This document shows positions 1 to 7,044 of a stretch of DNA of 8,066 nt, in pieces; positions within the stretch are counted from its first letter, which is position 1; each line of letters starts with the position of its first letter. The notes under the pieces are model-generated. The model had not been told where the DNA came from. It worked only from the letters and a program-made list of their open reading frames with translations, and made no database searches. Location of the stretch: the NCBI GenBank assembly GCA_902462065.1, contig CABQAK010000060.1, positions 1-8,066 on the forward strand, given 5' to 3'. Source of the stretch: an uncultured Collinsella sp. (GTDB lineage Bacteria; Actinomycetota; Coriobacteriia; Coriobacteriales; Coriobacteriaceae). A program made the position numbers and the translations under genes.

Positions 1-91
1 TGTCGTAGACCGGCAGCAGCTGCTTGGAGGTCACGAGCGTGAGCGGGTACAGGCGCGTGCCGGACCCGCCGGCGAGGATGATGCCTTTCAT
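1..91 (-). CDS. rfbA: Glucose-1-phosphate thymidylyltransferase RfbA, N-terminal fragment (runs off the window edge)
   Basis: RfbA joins dTTP and glucose-1-phosphate to make dTDP-glucose, the first step towards dTDP-L-rhamnose in the cytoplasm. Only the first 30 codons are present. They read MKGIILAGGSGTRLYPLT and continue to a QLLPVYD motif. This is the nucleotide-binding signature GGSGTRLxPLT followed by the K-Q-L-L-P-V-Y-D segment typical of RfbA rather than of RfbF or GalU. The ATG at 89-91 lies three bases after the stop of the upstream glycosyltransferase gene, with GAAAGG nine bases ahead as ribosome binding site. The two genes are therefore translated from one operon mRNA. A dTDP-sugar synthesis gene right after a rhamnosyltransferase-like GT2 suggests that the polysaccharide contains rhamnose. 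Only the fragment is seen; a generic sugar-phosphate nucleotidyltransferase is the alternative. Confidence 0.88.
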   Translation of the reverse strand, partial: MKGIILAGGSGTRLYPLTLVTSKQLLPVYD

Positions 92-94
92 TAG

Positions 95-964
95 CTATAA
101 CCTTTCATTTCTTGCTGCCCTGCGGCCAGCACGATTTCCGAGAAGACGGGCGCAGCAATCAACTCCGAAAGCAACGAACTCGCCAAAACTTCCCTCTCGT
201 AGGAGTTGCGACGAAACCATCTTGACTAGCCGGCCTCCTTCACCAATCTCACTTGCATGCATGAGTTCGTCTGTATGCGTTTCGAGAAAGAAACCAACGG
301 CACGGTTGCGGGCAAACTGTTGGACTGGCGTCAAGTTATGCGAGTGATAGACCTCGGCACGCGGCTCGTAAGCGACCTTCATACCCGAGGCGATAAACTT
401 GGCGGCCATGAGCATGTCCTCGTTGGTATTAACACGATCAAATCCACCGCATTCGAGATATGCAGTTCGTCGATAGGCAGAACAGGCATCAGATGCAAAG
501 AACGTCTTAATACCGAGTTTCTCGAGATCGCATTTGGAACGAACGGATGGCCAGTCGGGATAGTTGAAACCACGCACCAGCTGTTCAAAACGTCGGGCAT
601 CCGCCTTAGGCAGCTGCCTGCCGCTTACGAGAGCGATGTCGGAATCATCAACCATGGGAGCAACAAGCCGCTTCAGGTAATCATCAGAAACAGGCACAGC
701 ATCTTGGGTGAGGAAACATACAAAGTCACCTCTCGACTCCCTTAGCGCCATATCTCTTGTGGTGCCGTGGTTGAAATCCCGGCGATCAATCTCCAACAGG
801 CGGACTATTTTGTGTTGCCGGACCAGCTCGATAGTTTTATCTTCCGAAGCAGAATCAACGATCAGAATCTCAACCGGCTGAATAGACTGATGTTCGAGGG
901 CAATTAAAAGCCCATCGATTTCATGCTCAGCATTAAGAGTCGGAATGATGACGGAGATTTCCAT
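95..964 (-). CDS. GT2-family glycosyltransferase, rhamnosyltransferase type
   Basis: A 289-residue inverting glycosyltransferase that probably adds a sugar (likely rhamnose) from a dTDP- or UDP-donor to the lipid-linked polysaccharide repeat on the inner face of the membrane. The GT-A fold shows as SVIIPTLNAE at residues 4-13 and the nucleotide-binding aspartate in IVDSASED (35-42). The metal-site motif is FLTQDAVP (84-91), where QDA replaces the usual DxD; I know this TQDA form from rhamnosyltransferase-type GT2 enzymes. The catalytic-base motif is NED (181-183), followed by YHSHN (206-210). No membrane segment is evident, so it should be cytosolic or peripheral. The ATG directly abuts the stop codon of the sugar transferase gene (TAG then ATG, no gap), with an AAGGAGAGGA ribosome binding site inside the end of that gene. 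Donor and acceptor cannot be read from sequence; rhamnose is inferred from the family and from the adjacent rfbA. Confidence 0.88.
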   Translation of the reverse strand: MEISVIIPTLNAEHEIDGLLIALEHQSIQPVEILIVDSASEDKTIELVRQHKIVRLLEIDRRDFNHGTTRDMALRESRGDFVCFLTQDAVPVSDDYLKRLVAPMVDDSDIALVSGRQLPKADARRFEQLVRGFNYPDWPSVRSKCDLEKLGIKTFFASDACSAYRRTAYLECGGFDRVNTNEDMLMAAKFIASGMKVAYEPRAEVYHSHNLTPVQQFARNRAVGFFLETHTDELMHASEIGEGGRLVKMVSSQLLREGSFGEFVAFGVDCCARLLGNRAGRRAARNERL

Positions 965-1636
965 CTATCTGCCCGTCCTCTCCTTGCCAAACATGGCGCC
1001 GAAAGTGCCAGCGAAACACTTCCAGTCCATTCGAAAACAACGGTTCCGGACGTAATGCAATTCGATTTTTTGGCGCAGACCGCTTTCAAATGACGCATCG
1101 TTGCGATCCGTTGCCTGCCATAACCCGGTAATTCCAGGTTGAACCGAAAGAAATACATCCTTCTCCTCATCAGAAAAATGCAGTTCGAGTTCATCGCGCG
1201 TAATGGGGCGAGGACCGATAACAGAAAGGTCACCGTTCAACACATTAAGAAACTGCGGCATCTCATCGATAGAGCACTTACGAATAAACTGCCCGACCTT
1301 AGTGATACGCGGATCGTTATCGACCTTGCGCTCAATTTCCCACTGATGCAGCTGCTCCGAGTTTAAATACTTCTGAACATTACCCGCATCGGAAACCATG
1401 CTGCGCAGCTTATAAATCTTGATGGCCTTGCCATTTTTGCCAACTCGCTCCTGGGTGTAGAAGGGATTACCCGGAGACTCTAGACAAATCAGGACGCACA
1501 CAAGGCCCACTGGAATGAATAAAATTACGATTGCCATAAGACTAAAAACAAGGTCAAACAGTCTCTTAACAAAGCGATAGCCCAATGTTCCACTAGGCTT
1601 TATTTGATTTACAACAAATGCATCTCTCGTTGGCAT
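965..1636 (-). CDS. Priming sugar-phosphate transferase (monotopic PGT, bacterial sugar transferase family)
   Basis: This enzyme moves a sugar-1-phosphate from a UDP-sugar to undecaprenyl phosphate, starting the polysaccharide repeat at the inner membrane. From the ATG at 1636 it has 223 residues. One hydrophobic segment spans about residues 29-52, with a proline at 42 that would suit a re-entrant helix. The catalytic domain follows, with ERVGKNGK (63-70), YKLRSM (75-80), KVDNDPRITKVG (104-115), the Asp-Glu catalytic pair in SIDEMPQF (D124, E125), and GPRP (141-144). This is the short PglC/WbaP-C type without the large N-terminal domain. The frame stays open to a TTG at 1717 (250 residues), but that codon has no ribosome binding site. 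The ATG has a weak GAGAAG about four bases upstream and places the membrane segment as usual in the family, so I prefer it. The sugar is unknown. Base composition is A/T-richer than in thrS. Confidence 0.88.
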   Translation of the reverse strand: MPTRDAFVVNQIKPSGTLGYRFVKRLFDLVFSLMAIVILFIPVGLVCVLICLESPGNPFYTQERVGKNGKAIKIYKLRSMVSDAGNVQKYLNSEQLHQWEIERKVDNDPRITKVGQFIRKCSIDEMPQFLNVLNGDLSVIGPRPITRDELELHFSDEEKDVFLSVQPGITGLWQATDRNDASFESGLRQKIELHYVRNRCFRMDWKCFAGTFGAMFGKERTGR

Positions 1637-1750
1637 ACACTTCTCTGTTACTTCTTTAGCAGCCACAGTCAAACTTACGTCCCCGTTGTCCAGGGATCCC
1701 CCAATCGGTAAACTCAAAAATGCGAACGAATAGCTGGTGCAACGTCTCCC

Positions 1751-2341
1751 TTACGTCTTGCCGGGAACGTCCAGCGCAAGCAGCTCCCTAAAAGCGGAAT
1801 CGCCTTCGCCCACGTCTACCAGGCACCAGCGTTTATGACGGTCGATCTTCTTTACACGGGCCTCTTGCCCCACCAAGGGACCCTGCTCTATGTGCAACAC
1901 GCCGTCTTCTATGCGCGCAATGCTGTTGCGCACCACGCCGTCGTCGTCCAGCACGCTGCGGTACCAATCCTGCGCATCGTCCGGCATAGGCATGTACGCC
2001 CGCTCCCTACTGCCGGCGATGCGGCAGCCAAAGCTCAACTGGGCCAAAGCCCTATCGAGCGCGGCGGCATCGTGCGTGGCGACGAAGAAATATTCCTTGT
2101 ACATGGGTTTGGTTTGGAGCGACCAGGCGCCATCCCGCTTAAACCAGAACTCCTTTTGCATCACAAAAGCGTCCTGCATCATCTCGTGCGGTATAATGCG
2201 GCGGACTTTTTCGCAGGTCTCGCGCTCTTTTCCATGGGGGGTGTGGACCAGATACCAGCGGACGCGGCCGTGCTGGCTGTTGGTGGTGGCGCCGTTAAAT
2301 GCGCCCGGCAGCTGCTCTTGGCGCCGTGCTGTCTGCTCCAT
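1751..2341 (-). CDS. NusG/RfaH/LoaP-type specialised transcription antiterminator
   Basis: A 196-residue NusG paralogue that probably binds RNA polymerase and lets it read through terminators in this polysaccharide operon. The NGN domain starts at RWYLVHTPHGKER (28-40), with further conserved parts QKEFWFKRDGAW (62-73) and PMYKEYFFVATH (79-90). The C-terminal KOW domain covers about 153-178, with GPLVGQEARVKKIDRHKR. Length and layout fit LoaP/UpxY-like regulators rather than housekeeping NusG, which sits with secE and ribosomal protein genes. It is the first gene after the promoter and directly precedes the priming transferase, the usual position for such regulators. The reading frame extends to a GTG at 2374, but the ATG at 2339-2341 has a strong GAGGGGG ribosome binding site seven bases ahead, so I chose it. 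No RfaH-type ops sequence is visible in the leader. The antiterminator class is confident; the LoaP assignment is inference. Confidence 0.85.
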   Translation of the reverse strand: MEQTARRQEQLPGAFNGATTNSQHGRVRWYLVHTPHGKERETCEKVRRIIPHEMMQDAFVMQKEFWFKRDGAWSLQTKPMYKEYFFVATHDAAALDRALAQLSFGCRIAGSRERAYMPMPDDAQDWYRSVLDDDGVVRNSIARIEDGVLHIEQGPLVGQEARVKKIDRHKRWCLVDVGEGDSAFRELLALDVPGKT

Positions 2342-2362
2342 GTTCTCGCCCCCTCTTTTGGC

Positions 2363-2379
2363 TTTGCGATGCACGCAAA
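2363..2379 (-). promoter_or_regulatory. Small leader hairpin ahead of the antiterminator gene
   Basis: In the minus-strand leader RNA, UUUGCG and CGCAAA form a 6-bp stem around a UGCAU loop, ending about 22 bases before the ATG at 2341. LoaP-type antiterminators are known to recognise an RNA hairpin in the leader of the operon they control. This stem is the simplest candidate here, but it is short and not matched to any known consensus. Confidence 0.25.
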
Positions 2380-2463
2380 TGCAAGGGCGTTTAGAACAGG
2401 CTTCTCGCTCGCAGCTAGGCGCAGTCGCAAAAGTACAGGTTTTTGTATCTTTCGACAGACGAC

Positions 2464-2492
2464 ATTATACGAGCAATTAATCAGCGTTTGCC
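2464..2492 (-). promoter_or_regulatory. Promoter of the polysaccharide operon, inside the inverted-repeat-flanked segment
   Basis: On the minus strand there is a perfect TATAAT at 2469-2464. A -35 match is poor: GGCAAA at 2492-2487 with a 17-bp spacer. It may therefore be weak or need an activator. Predicted start of RNA is near 2457, giving a leader of about 115 nt before the antiterminator ATG at 2341. The box lies between the arms of the 15-bp inverted repeat. No comparably good box is seen on the plus strand within the segment. Confidence 0.65.
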
Positions 2493-2505
2493 CAGATTAC
2501 GCAAA

Positions 2506-2526
2506 ATGTACTGCTAGTAGGTACAT
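2506..2526. promoter_or_regulatory. ATGTAC-N9-GTACAT dyad upstream of the -35 region
   Basis: Two exact 6-bp arms (2506-2511 and 2521-2526) lie 9 bp apart, roughly -49 to -69 from the predicted transcription start. That suits an activator dimer at a promoter with a poor -35. The arms share the GTAC core with the flanking inverted repeat. The dyad lies inside the segment that would invert, so it would move with the promoter. Function is inferred, and the short arms could be chance. Confidence 0.3.
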
Positions 2527-2567
2527 CTCCATACCCCTCTACAAAAACCTGTACCTTTTTGTGCAAC

Positions 2568-2595
2568 AAAAAAAGCCGCTCAACCAGCGGCTTTT
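2568..2595 (-). terminator. Intrinsic terminator (second after thrS), likely bidirectional
   Basis: A perfect 10-bp stem (2571-2580 with 2586-2595, GCCGCT/AGCGGC core) has a 5-base loop. On the minus strand it is followed by seven U's (A's at 2568-2574). On the plus strand it is followed by a CTTATTTT stretch, so it should also work in that direction. It backs up the thrS terminator and shields thrS from transcription coming from the polysaccharide promoter side. Confidence 0.85.
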
Positions 2596-2609
2596 CTTAT
2601 TTTGGTAAG

Positions 2610-2645
2610 AAAAAAGGCGACCGCCCAATGTGGACGGTCGCCTTT
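2610..2645 (-). terminator. Intrinsic terminator of thrS
   Basis: An 11-bp stem (2613-2623 with 2635-2645, GGCGACCG/CGGTCGCC core) lies 22 bases after the thrS stop. On the minus strand it extends inward through a U-G pair and two C-G pairs to an ACAUU loop, and ends in six U's (2610-2615). The inner U-G pair becomes a C-A mismatch on the plus strand, so the minus strand is the designed direction. Confidence 0.88.
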
Positions 2646-2667
2646 GTTAATTGTTGTGTTGCTTGCC

Positions 2668-4431
<1,764 letters not shown>

Positions 4432-4500
4432 GGGTATGTTTTCTCCTCTCGGATGCCTGATGCAAGTGCGTGCGATGCGCTCGGCGTTTTAACTTGCATC

Positions 4501-4528
4501 ATTATAGGCAGGTTGCCTTGGTATACAA
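4501..4528 (-). promoter_or_regulatory. thrS promoter (sigma-70 type)
   Basis: On the minus strand TTGTAT (4528-4523) and TATAAT (4506-4501) are separated by 16 bp. RNA would start near 4494, giving a leader of about 63 nt before the thrS ATG. That is too short for a T-box, and no T-box signature (AGGGUGGNACCGCG) is present upstream. Confidence 0.72.
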
Positions 4529-4529
4529 G

Positions 4530-4560
4530 CGCCCGCCGCACCTTAATGGCACGGCGGGCG
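4530..4560 (-). terminator. Strong GC hairpin, possible terminator after the zinc-ribbon gene
   Basis: The stem CGCCCGCCG/CGGCGGGCG (9 bp, 4530-4538 with 4552-4560) continues on the minus-strand RNA through U-G, G-U and two C-G pairs to an AUUAA loop, making 13 bp. The wobble pairs exist only in minus-strand RNA, so that is the likely direction. It follows the stop at 4661 by about 100 bases. No U-tract follows (CUUGUAU), so it is an atypical terminator. It also touches the upstream edge of the thrS promoter. Confidence 0.45.
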
Positions 4561-4660
4561 ATTTTCTACGCATGCTTCATCGTGTGGGGGCGGGGTGCGC
4601 ATGTGGCTTGCGCGGGACGCGCGGTGCCCGTAGCTTGCGGCCGGCCCGGCGATGGATGCG

Positions 4661-5092
4661 TTACTGGATGCGAGTTCGGCAGTAGGGGCAGACCTTCCAG
4701 TGCGCATCGAGCGGGCGATGACAGCCGGGGCAGACGTTGCGAACCTGGGTATCACACACCGGGCAGACCACAAAGTCCTTCTCGATGGGCGCGCCGCACT
4801 GCGGGCAGGTGCCGTACTGGGCAAGCTGGCGCTCGCGCAGGGCCATGTCCAGCTCCTGCTCCTCGCGGTCGGCCGCGTAGGAGTGCGGACGCAGGACCAG
4901 GTAGGCGATGAGGCCCACAAACGGGATGAGAGCGATGATGCCCCATGCCACGTAGGCGCTGGCGCCGCGGCGGCGAGCGTCGATGAACACATAGACGACC
5001 GACAGCACGTACAGGGCGATGATAAAGCCCACGAAGGCATAGATGACGCCCATAAGCTGCGGCGACATGAGCTCGGAGATGTACTTGGACAT
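4661..5092 (-). CDS. Small membrane protein with C-terminal double zinc ribbon
   Basis: A 143-residue protein of unknown role. Two hydrophobic helices cover about residues 13-36 and 46-67. They are joined by a basic loop (DARRRGAS) that should face the cytoplasm or anchor the fold there. The second helix contains the WGIIALIPFVGLIAYLVLRP pattern, which resembles the phospholipase-D-nuclease N-terminal membrane module. A charged linker (70-92) leads to four CxxC knuckles: C96-C99, C110-C113, C121-C124 and C135-C138. These would bind two zinc ions as a double zinc ribbon, as in DZANK-like domains. Both termini are probably cytoplasmic. The ATG at 5092 has GAAAGG eight bases upstream. It stands alone between a long intergenic region and the thrS promoter. 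Zinc ribbons of this kind often mediate protein or nucleic-acid contacts, but nothing here shows the partner. Confidence 0.85.
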   Translation of the reverse strand: MSKYISELMSPQLMGVIYAFVGFIIALYVLSVVYVFIDARRRGASAYVAWGIIALIPFVGLIAYLVLRPHSYAADREEQELDMALRERQLAQYGTCPQCGAPIEKDFVVCPVCDTQVRNVCPGCHRPLDAHWKVCPYCRTRIQ

Positions 5093-5190
5093 TACGGGTA
5101 CCTTTCGGAATATTTACAGTCTGGTCAAGTTTACCACGGGGTTTGTTTATATGGGACTACGGTTGCAAGCGGGGCTGGTGCGGACACAAA

Positions 5191-5410
5191 CATCTCAATC
5201 TGTAACAGGTAGGAGCGGAATCCGGGTCTAGATGTTACAAATCGAGACGCAGGGGTCCCTCCCCGACTTTAAATCTCAATCTGTAACACATGGGACCGAT
5301 TTTCCTCTCTTACTGTTACAGATCGAGACAATGAAAACCGTCCAAACCGAATGTCTCAATCTGTAACAGTTACTCGGATAAAACAGTCCCAGATGTTACA
5401 GATTGAGACA
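5191..5410. repeat. Array of six 17-bp repeats in alternating orientation (three inverted pairs)
   Basis: The consensus is TGTCTCAATCTGTAACA. Direct copies lie at 5191-5207, 5272-5288 and 5352-5368; inverted copies at 5233-5249, 5314-5330 and 5394-5410. Each direct/inverted pair is separated by exactly 25 bp (5208-5232, 5289-5313, 5369-5393) and the pairs by 22 and 21 bp, giving a period of 80-81 bp. The third pair is a perfect 17-bp inverted repeat; the others have one to three changes per copy. Spacer sequences are unrelated. The unit is itself a partial dyad, TGTNNCA-N3-TGNNACA. It could be an operator array, a REP/BIME-like element, or three stem-loops in RNA. It fills much of the intergenic region between two divergent genes. 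Confidence 0.9.
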
Positions 5411-5547
5411 AATCTCCGACACCGAAAGTGGCAGACGAGGTTGTCGACGTTGCCGAGTCTCCCCCTCCCCTGCCGTTGGCGGGTGTTGCGGGGCTGTTCG
5501 CCGCATTGCCGCCGCACTGTGGGCGTGCAGACCGTAGGATAGTCTTA
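5411..5547. other. Intergenic DNA without recognisable feature
   Basis: The stretch between the repeat array and the palindrome is GC-rich and contains a C-tract (5461-5470). I see no gene with a ribosome binding site, no clear promoter and no strong hairpin. It should hold the promoter or the leader of the downstream redox operon. Confidence 0.4.
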
Positions 5548-5562
5548 TTGACAGCCTGTCAA
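5548..5562. promoter_or_regulatory. Palindrome TTGACAG-C-CTGTCAA, possible operator
   Basis: A perfect 7-bp-arm palindrome with a single central base lies 17 bp before the GTG of the GlpA-like gene. It fits an operator for a dimeric repressor of the redox operon. The TTGACA half is not a -35 element here, because the matching -10 position falls on the ribosome binding site. No convincing promoter is visible nearby; TAGGAT at 5535-5540 is a weak -10 candidate. A palindrome of this size could occur by chance about once in a window this long. Confidence 0.4.
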
Positions 5563-5579
5563 CTCGTCTGGGAGGCACC

Positions 5580-7043
5580 GTGGCAGAAACGTTTGATATC
5601 GCAATTGTGGGCGCGGGCATCACCGGGTGCGCCATCGCGCGGCAGCTCGCGCGCTATGACTTGTCCATTTGCGTGGTCGAGGCGGCCAACGATATCGCGC
5701 TGGGCGCGTCGAAGGCCAACGGCGGCCTGGTGCACGCCGGCTACGATCCGGCACCGGGCACCGTAAAGGCGCAGGTCAACGCCCGCGGCTGCGAGCTGTA
5801 TGGCACCTGGGCCCAGGAGCTAGGCTTTTTGTTCCGCCGAACCGGGTCGATGGTGCTGGGCTTCAACGACGAAGACCTCGCGCACCTGGAGAAGCTGCGC
5901 AGCAACGGCCTAGCCAACGGCGTGCCCGAGCTGTCGATTATCGGCCCCGAGCGCATCCACGAGCTGGAGCCGCGTGCGAGTGCCCAGGCCACGTGCGCAC
6001 TGTGGTGCCCCTCGACCGGTTTTGTCGATCCGTTTGAGGTCGCCATCGCCGCGCTGGAGAACGCAGTCGCCAACGGCGTGACGTTTATGCGGTCCGCGCC
6101 GGTGGAAGCAATTGAGGTTGCTAGTGGCGAGGCTACCGACGGGGCTGCGCGCTTTACGCTGGCAACGACCGCCGGCGATGTGCGATGCCGCTATCTAATC
6201 AACGCCGCGGGCAACGGCGCCGCCGACATCTCGCATATGGCGGGCGCCGAGGAGTTCCAGATGGTCTGGCGCCAGGGAAACATTGTGGTGCTGGACAAGG
6301 AGTCGCGCGCGCTCATGCCGCTCTACCCCGTGCCCACGCCGGTGTCGAAGGGCGTTATCGTCACGGGCACGGTACACGGCAACACCGTGATCACCGCGAC
6401 CGCTGCCGTGCGCGAGCCGGGCGACACACAGACTTATGCGAGCGATGTGAACGCGCTACTGACGGGAGCGCGCAAGCTGGTTCCCGATCTGGACACGCGC
6501 CGCGTGGTGCGCGCGTTTGCCGGCGGGCGTCCGGTCATTAAGGGAACGAACGACTTCTTTATTGGGCAGTCGGCCGTGGTTCCGGGGCTGTTTCAGGCGG
6601 CAGGCATTCAGTCGCCAGGCGTGGCGAGCGCGCCGGCCATTGCCGAGCGCATGGAGCACGTGATGCGCGAGGCGGGCGTCGCTTTGCGCGAGCGGGCCGA
6701 TTGGGATCCGATTCGCCGCGCGCCGGACGACTTCGACCGTGTGCCGCTTGCGCGCAAGAAGGAGCTAATCGAGTCCGACCCTGCATGGGGGCAGATCGTC
6801 TGCCGCTGCGAGACGGTGCCCGAGGCCGAGATTGTGGCCGCGATCCGACGCCGCCCGGGCGCGGTTTCCGTCGAGGGCGTCAAGCGCCGCTGCCGCGCCG
6901 GCATGGGTCGGTGCCAAAGTGGTTTTTGCCAGAGCCGCGTGGTGGCAATCCTAGCGCGCGAGCTGGGCTGCGACCCCAGCGAGGTGCTGTTGGAGGACAC
7001 TGGCTCGTGGCTCGTTGAGGGACCTTTGAAGGGGGTGCGCTAG
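5580..7043 (+). CDS. GlpA-like FAD-dependent oxidoreductase with C-terminal BFD [2Fe-2S] domain
   Basis: A 487-residue flavoprotein that probably oxidises glycerol-3-phosphate (to dihydroxyacetone phosphate) or a similar 2-hydroxy acid and passes electrons to its partner. The DAO fold begins with the FAD motif IAIVGAGITGCAIA (8-20, G11/G13/G16) and ends with AAGIQSPGVASAPAIAE near 340-356. The BFD-like domain (about 405-465) has C408-R-C410 and C445-x4-C450 as likely iron-sulfur ligands, plus an extra C438. The GTG start at 5580 has GGAGG four bases ahead, and the FAD motif begins right after it. The next gene follows after one base. Anaerobic GlpA and the Thermotoga-type GlpA homologue have this domain order, and the set is usually completed by a DUF1667 protein, which would lie beyond the window. 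The substrate is inferred; an L-2-hydroxyglutarate-oxidase-like role is possible. No glpK or glpF is in view. Confidence 0.88.
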   Translation: MAETFDIAIVGAGITGCAIARQLARYDLSICVVEAANDIALGASKANGGLVHAGYDPAPGTVKAQVNARGCELYGTWAQELGFLFRRTGSMVLGFNDEDLAHLEKLRSNGLANGVPELSIIGPERIHELEPRASAQATCALWCPSTGFVDPFEVAIAALENAVANGVTFMRSAPVEAIEVASGEATDGAARFTLATTAGDVRCRYLINAAGNGAADISHMAGAEEFQMVWRQGNIVVLDKESRALMPLYPVPTPVSKGVIVTGTVHGNTVITATAAVREPGDTQTYASDVNALLTGARKLVPDLDTRRVVRAFAGGRPVIKGTNDFFIGQSAVVPGLFQAAGIQSPGVASAPAIAERMEHVMREAGVALRERADWDPIRRAPDDFDRVPLARKKELIESDPAWGQIVCRCETVPEAEIVAAIRRRPGAVSVEGVKRRCRAGMGRCQSGFCQSRVVAILARELGCDPSEVLLEDTGSWLVEGPLKGVR

Positions 7044-7044
7044 G

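Larger units (their letters stand above)
2429..2558. repeat. Inverted-repeat-flanked promoter segment (candidate invertible promoter)
   Basis: The left arm GTACAGGTTTTTGTA at 2433-2447 is the exact reverse complement of TACAAAAACCTGTAC at 2540-2554. Going outward, one mismatch is followed by three more matching bases (2429-2447 against 2540-2558, 18 of 19). The enclosed 92 bp (2448-2539) contain the TATAAT box. Arm length, separation and promoter position match site-specific-recombinase invertible promoters that control capsule operons in gut bacteria. No recombinase gene is in the window. Alternatives are paired operators for a looping regulator or a chance repeat; chance is unlikely at this length. 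Confidence 0.7.

Noticed and set aside
2342..2600. RfaH ops/JUMPStart element in the polysaccharide leader
   Set aside because: No GGCGGTAG-like sequence is found on the minus strand of the leader.
1835..2608. Plus-strand open frames across the antiterminator gene and its promoter
   Set aside because: They lie antisense to a well-supported NusG-like gene, run through the promoter and a terminator stem, and lack recognisable domains.
4432..4660. T-box or other amino-acid riboswitch ahead of thrS
   Set aside because: The predicted leader is about 63 nt and the T-box core sequence is absent on the minus strand.
5191..5410. CRISPR array
   Set aside because: Repeats are only 17 bp and alternate in orientation, spacers are short (21-25 bp), and no cas gene is near.
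5548..5576. TTGACA at 5548 as a -35 box of the redox operon
   Set aside because: A -10 at normal spacing would fall on the GGAGG ribosome binding site and does not resemble TATAAT. The sequence is better explained as half of a palindrome.
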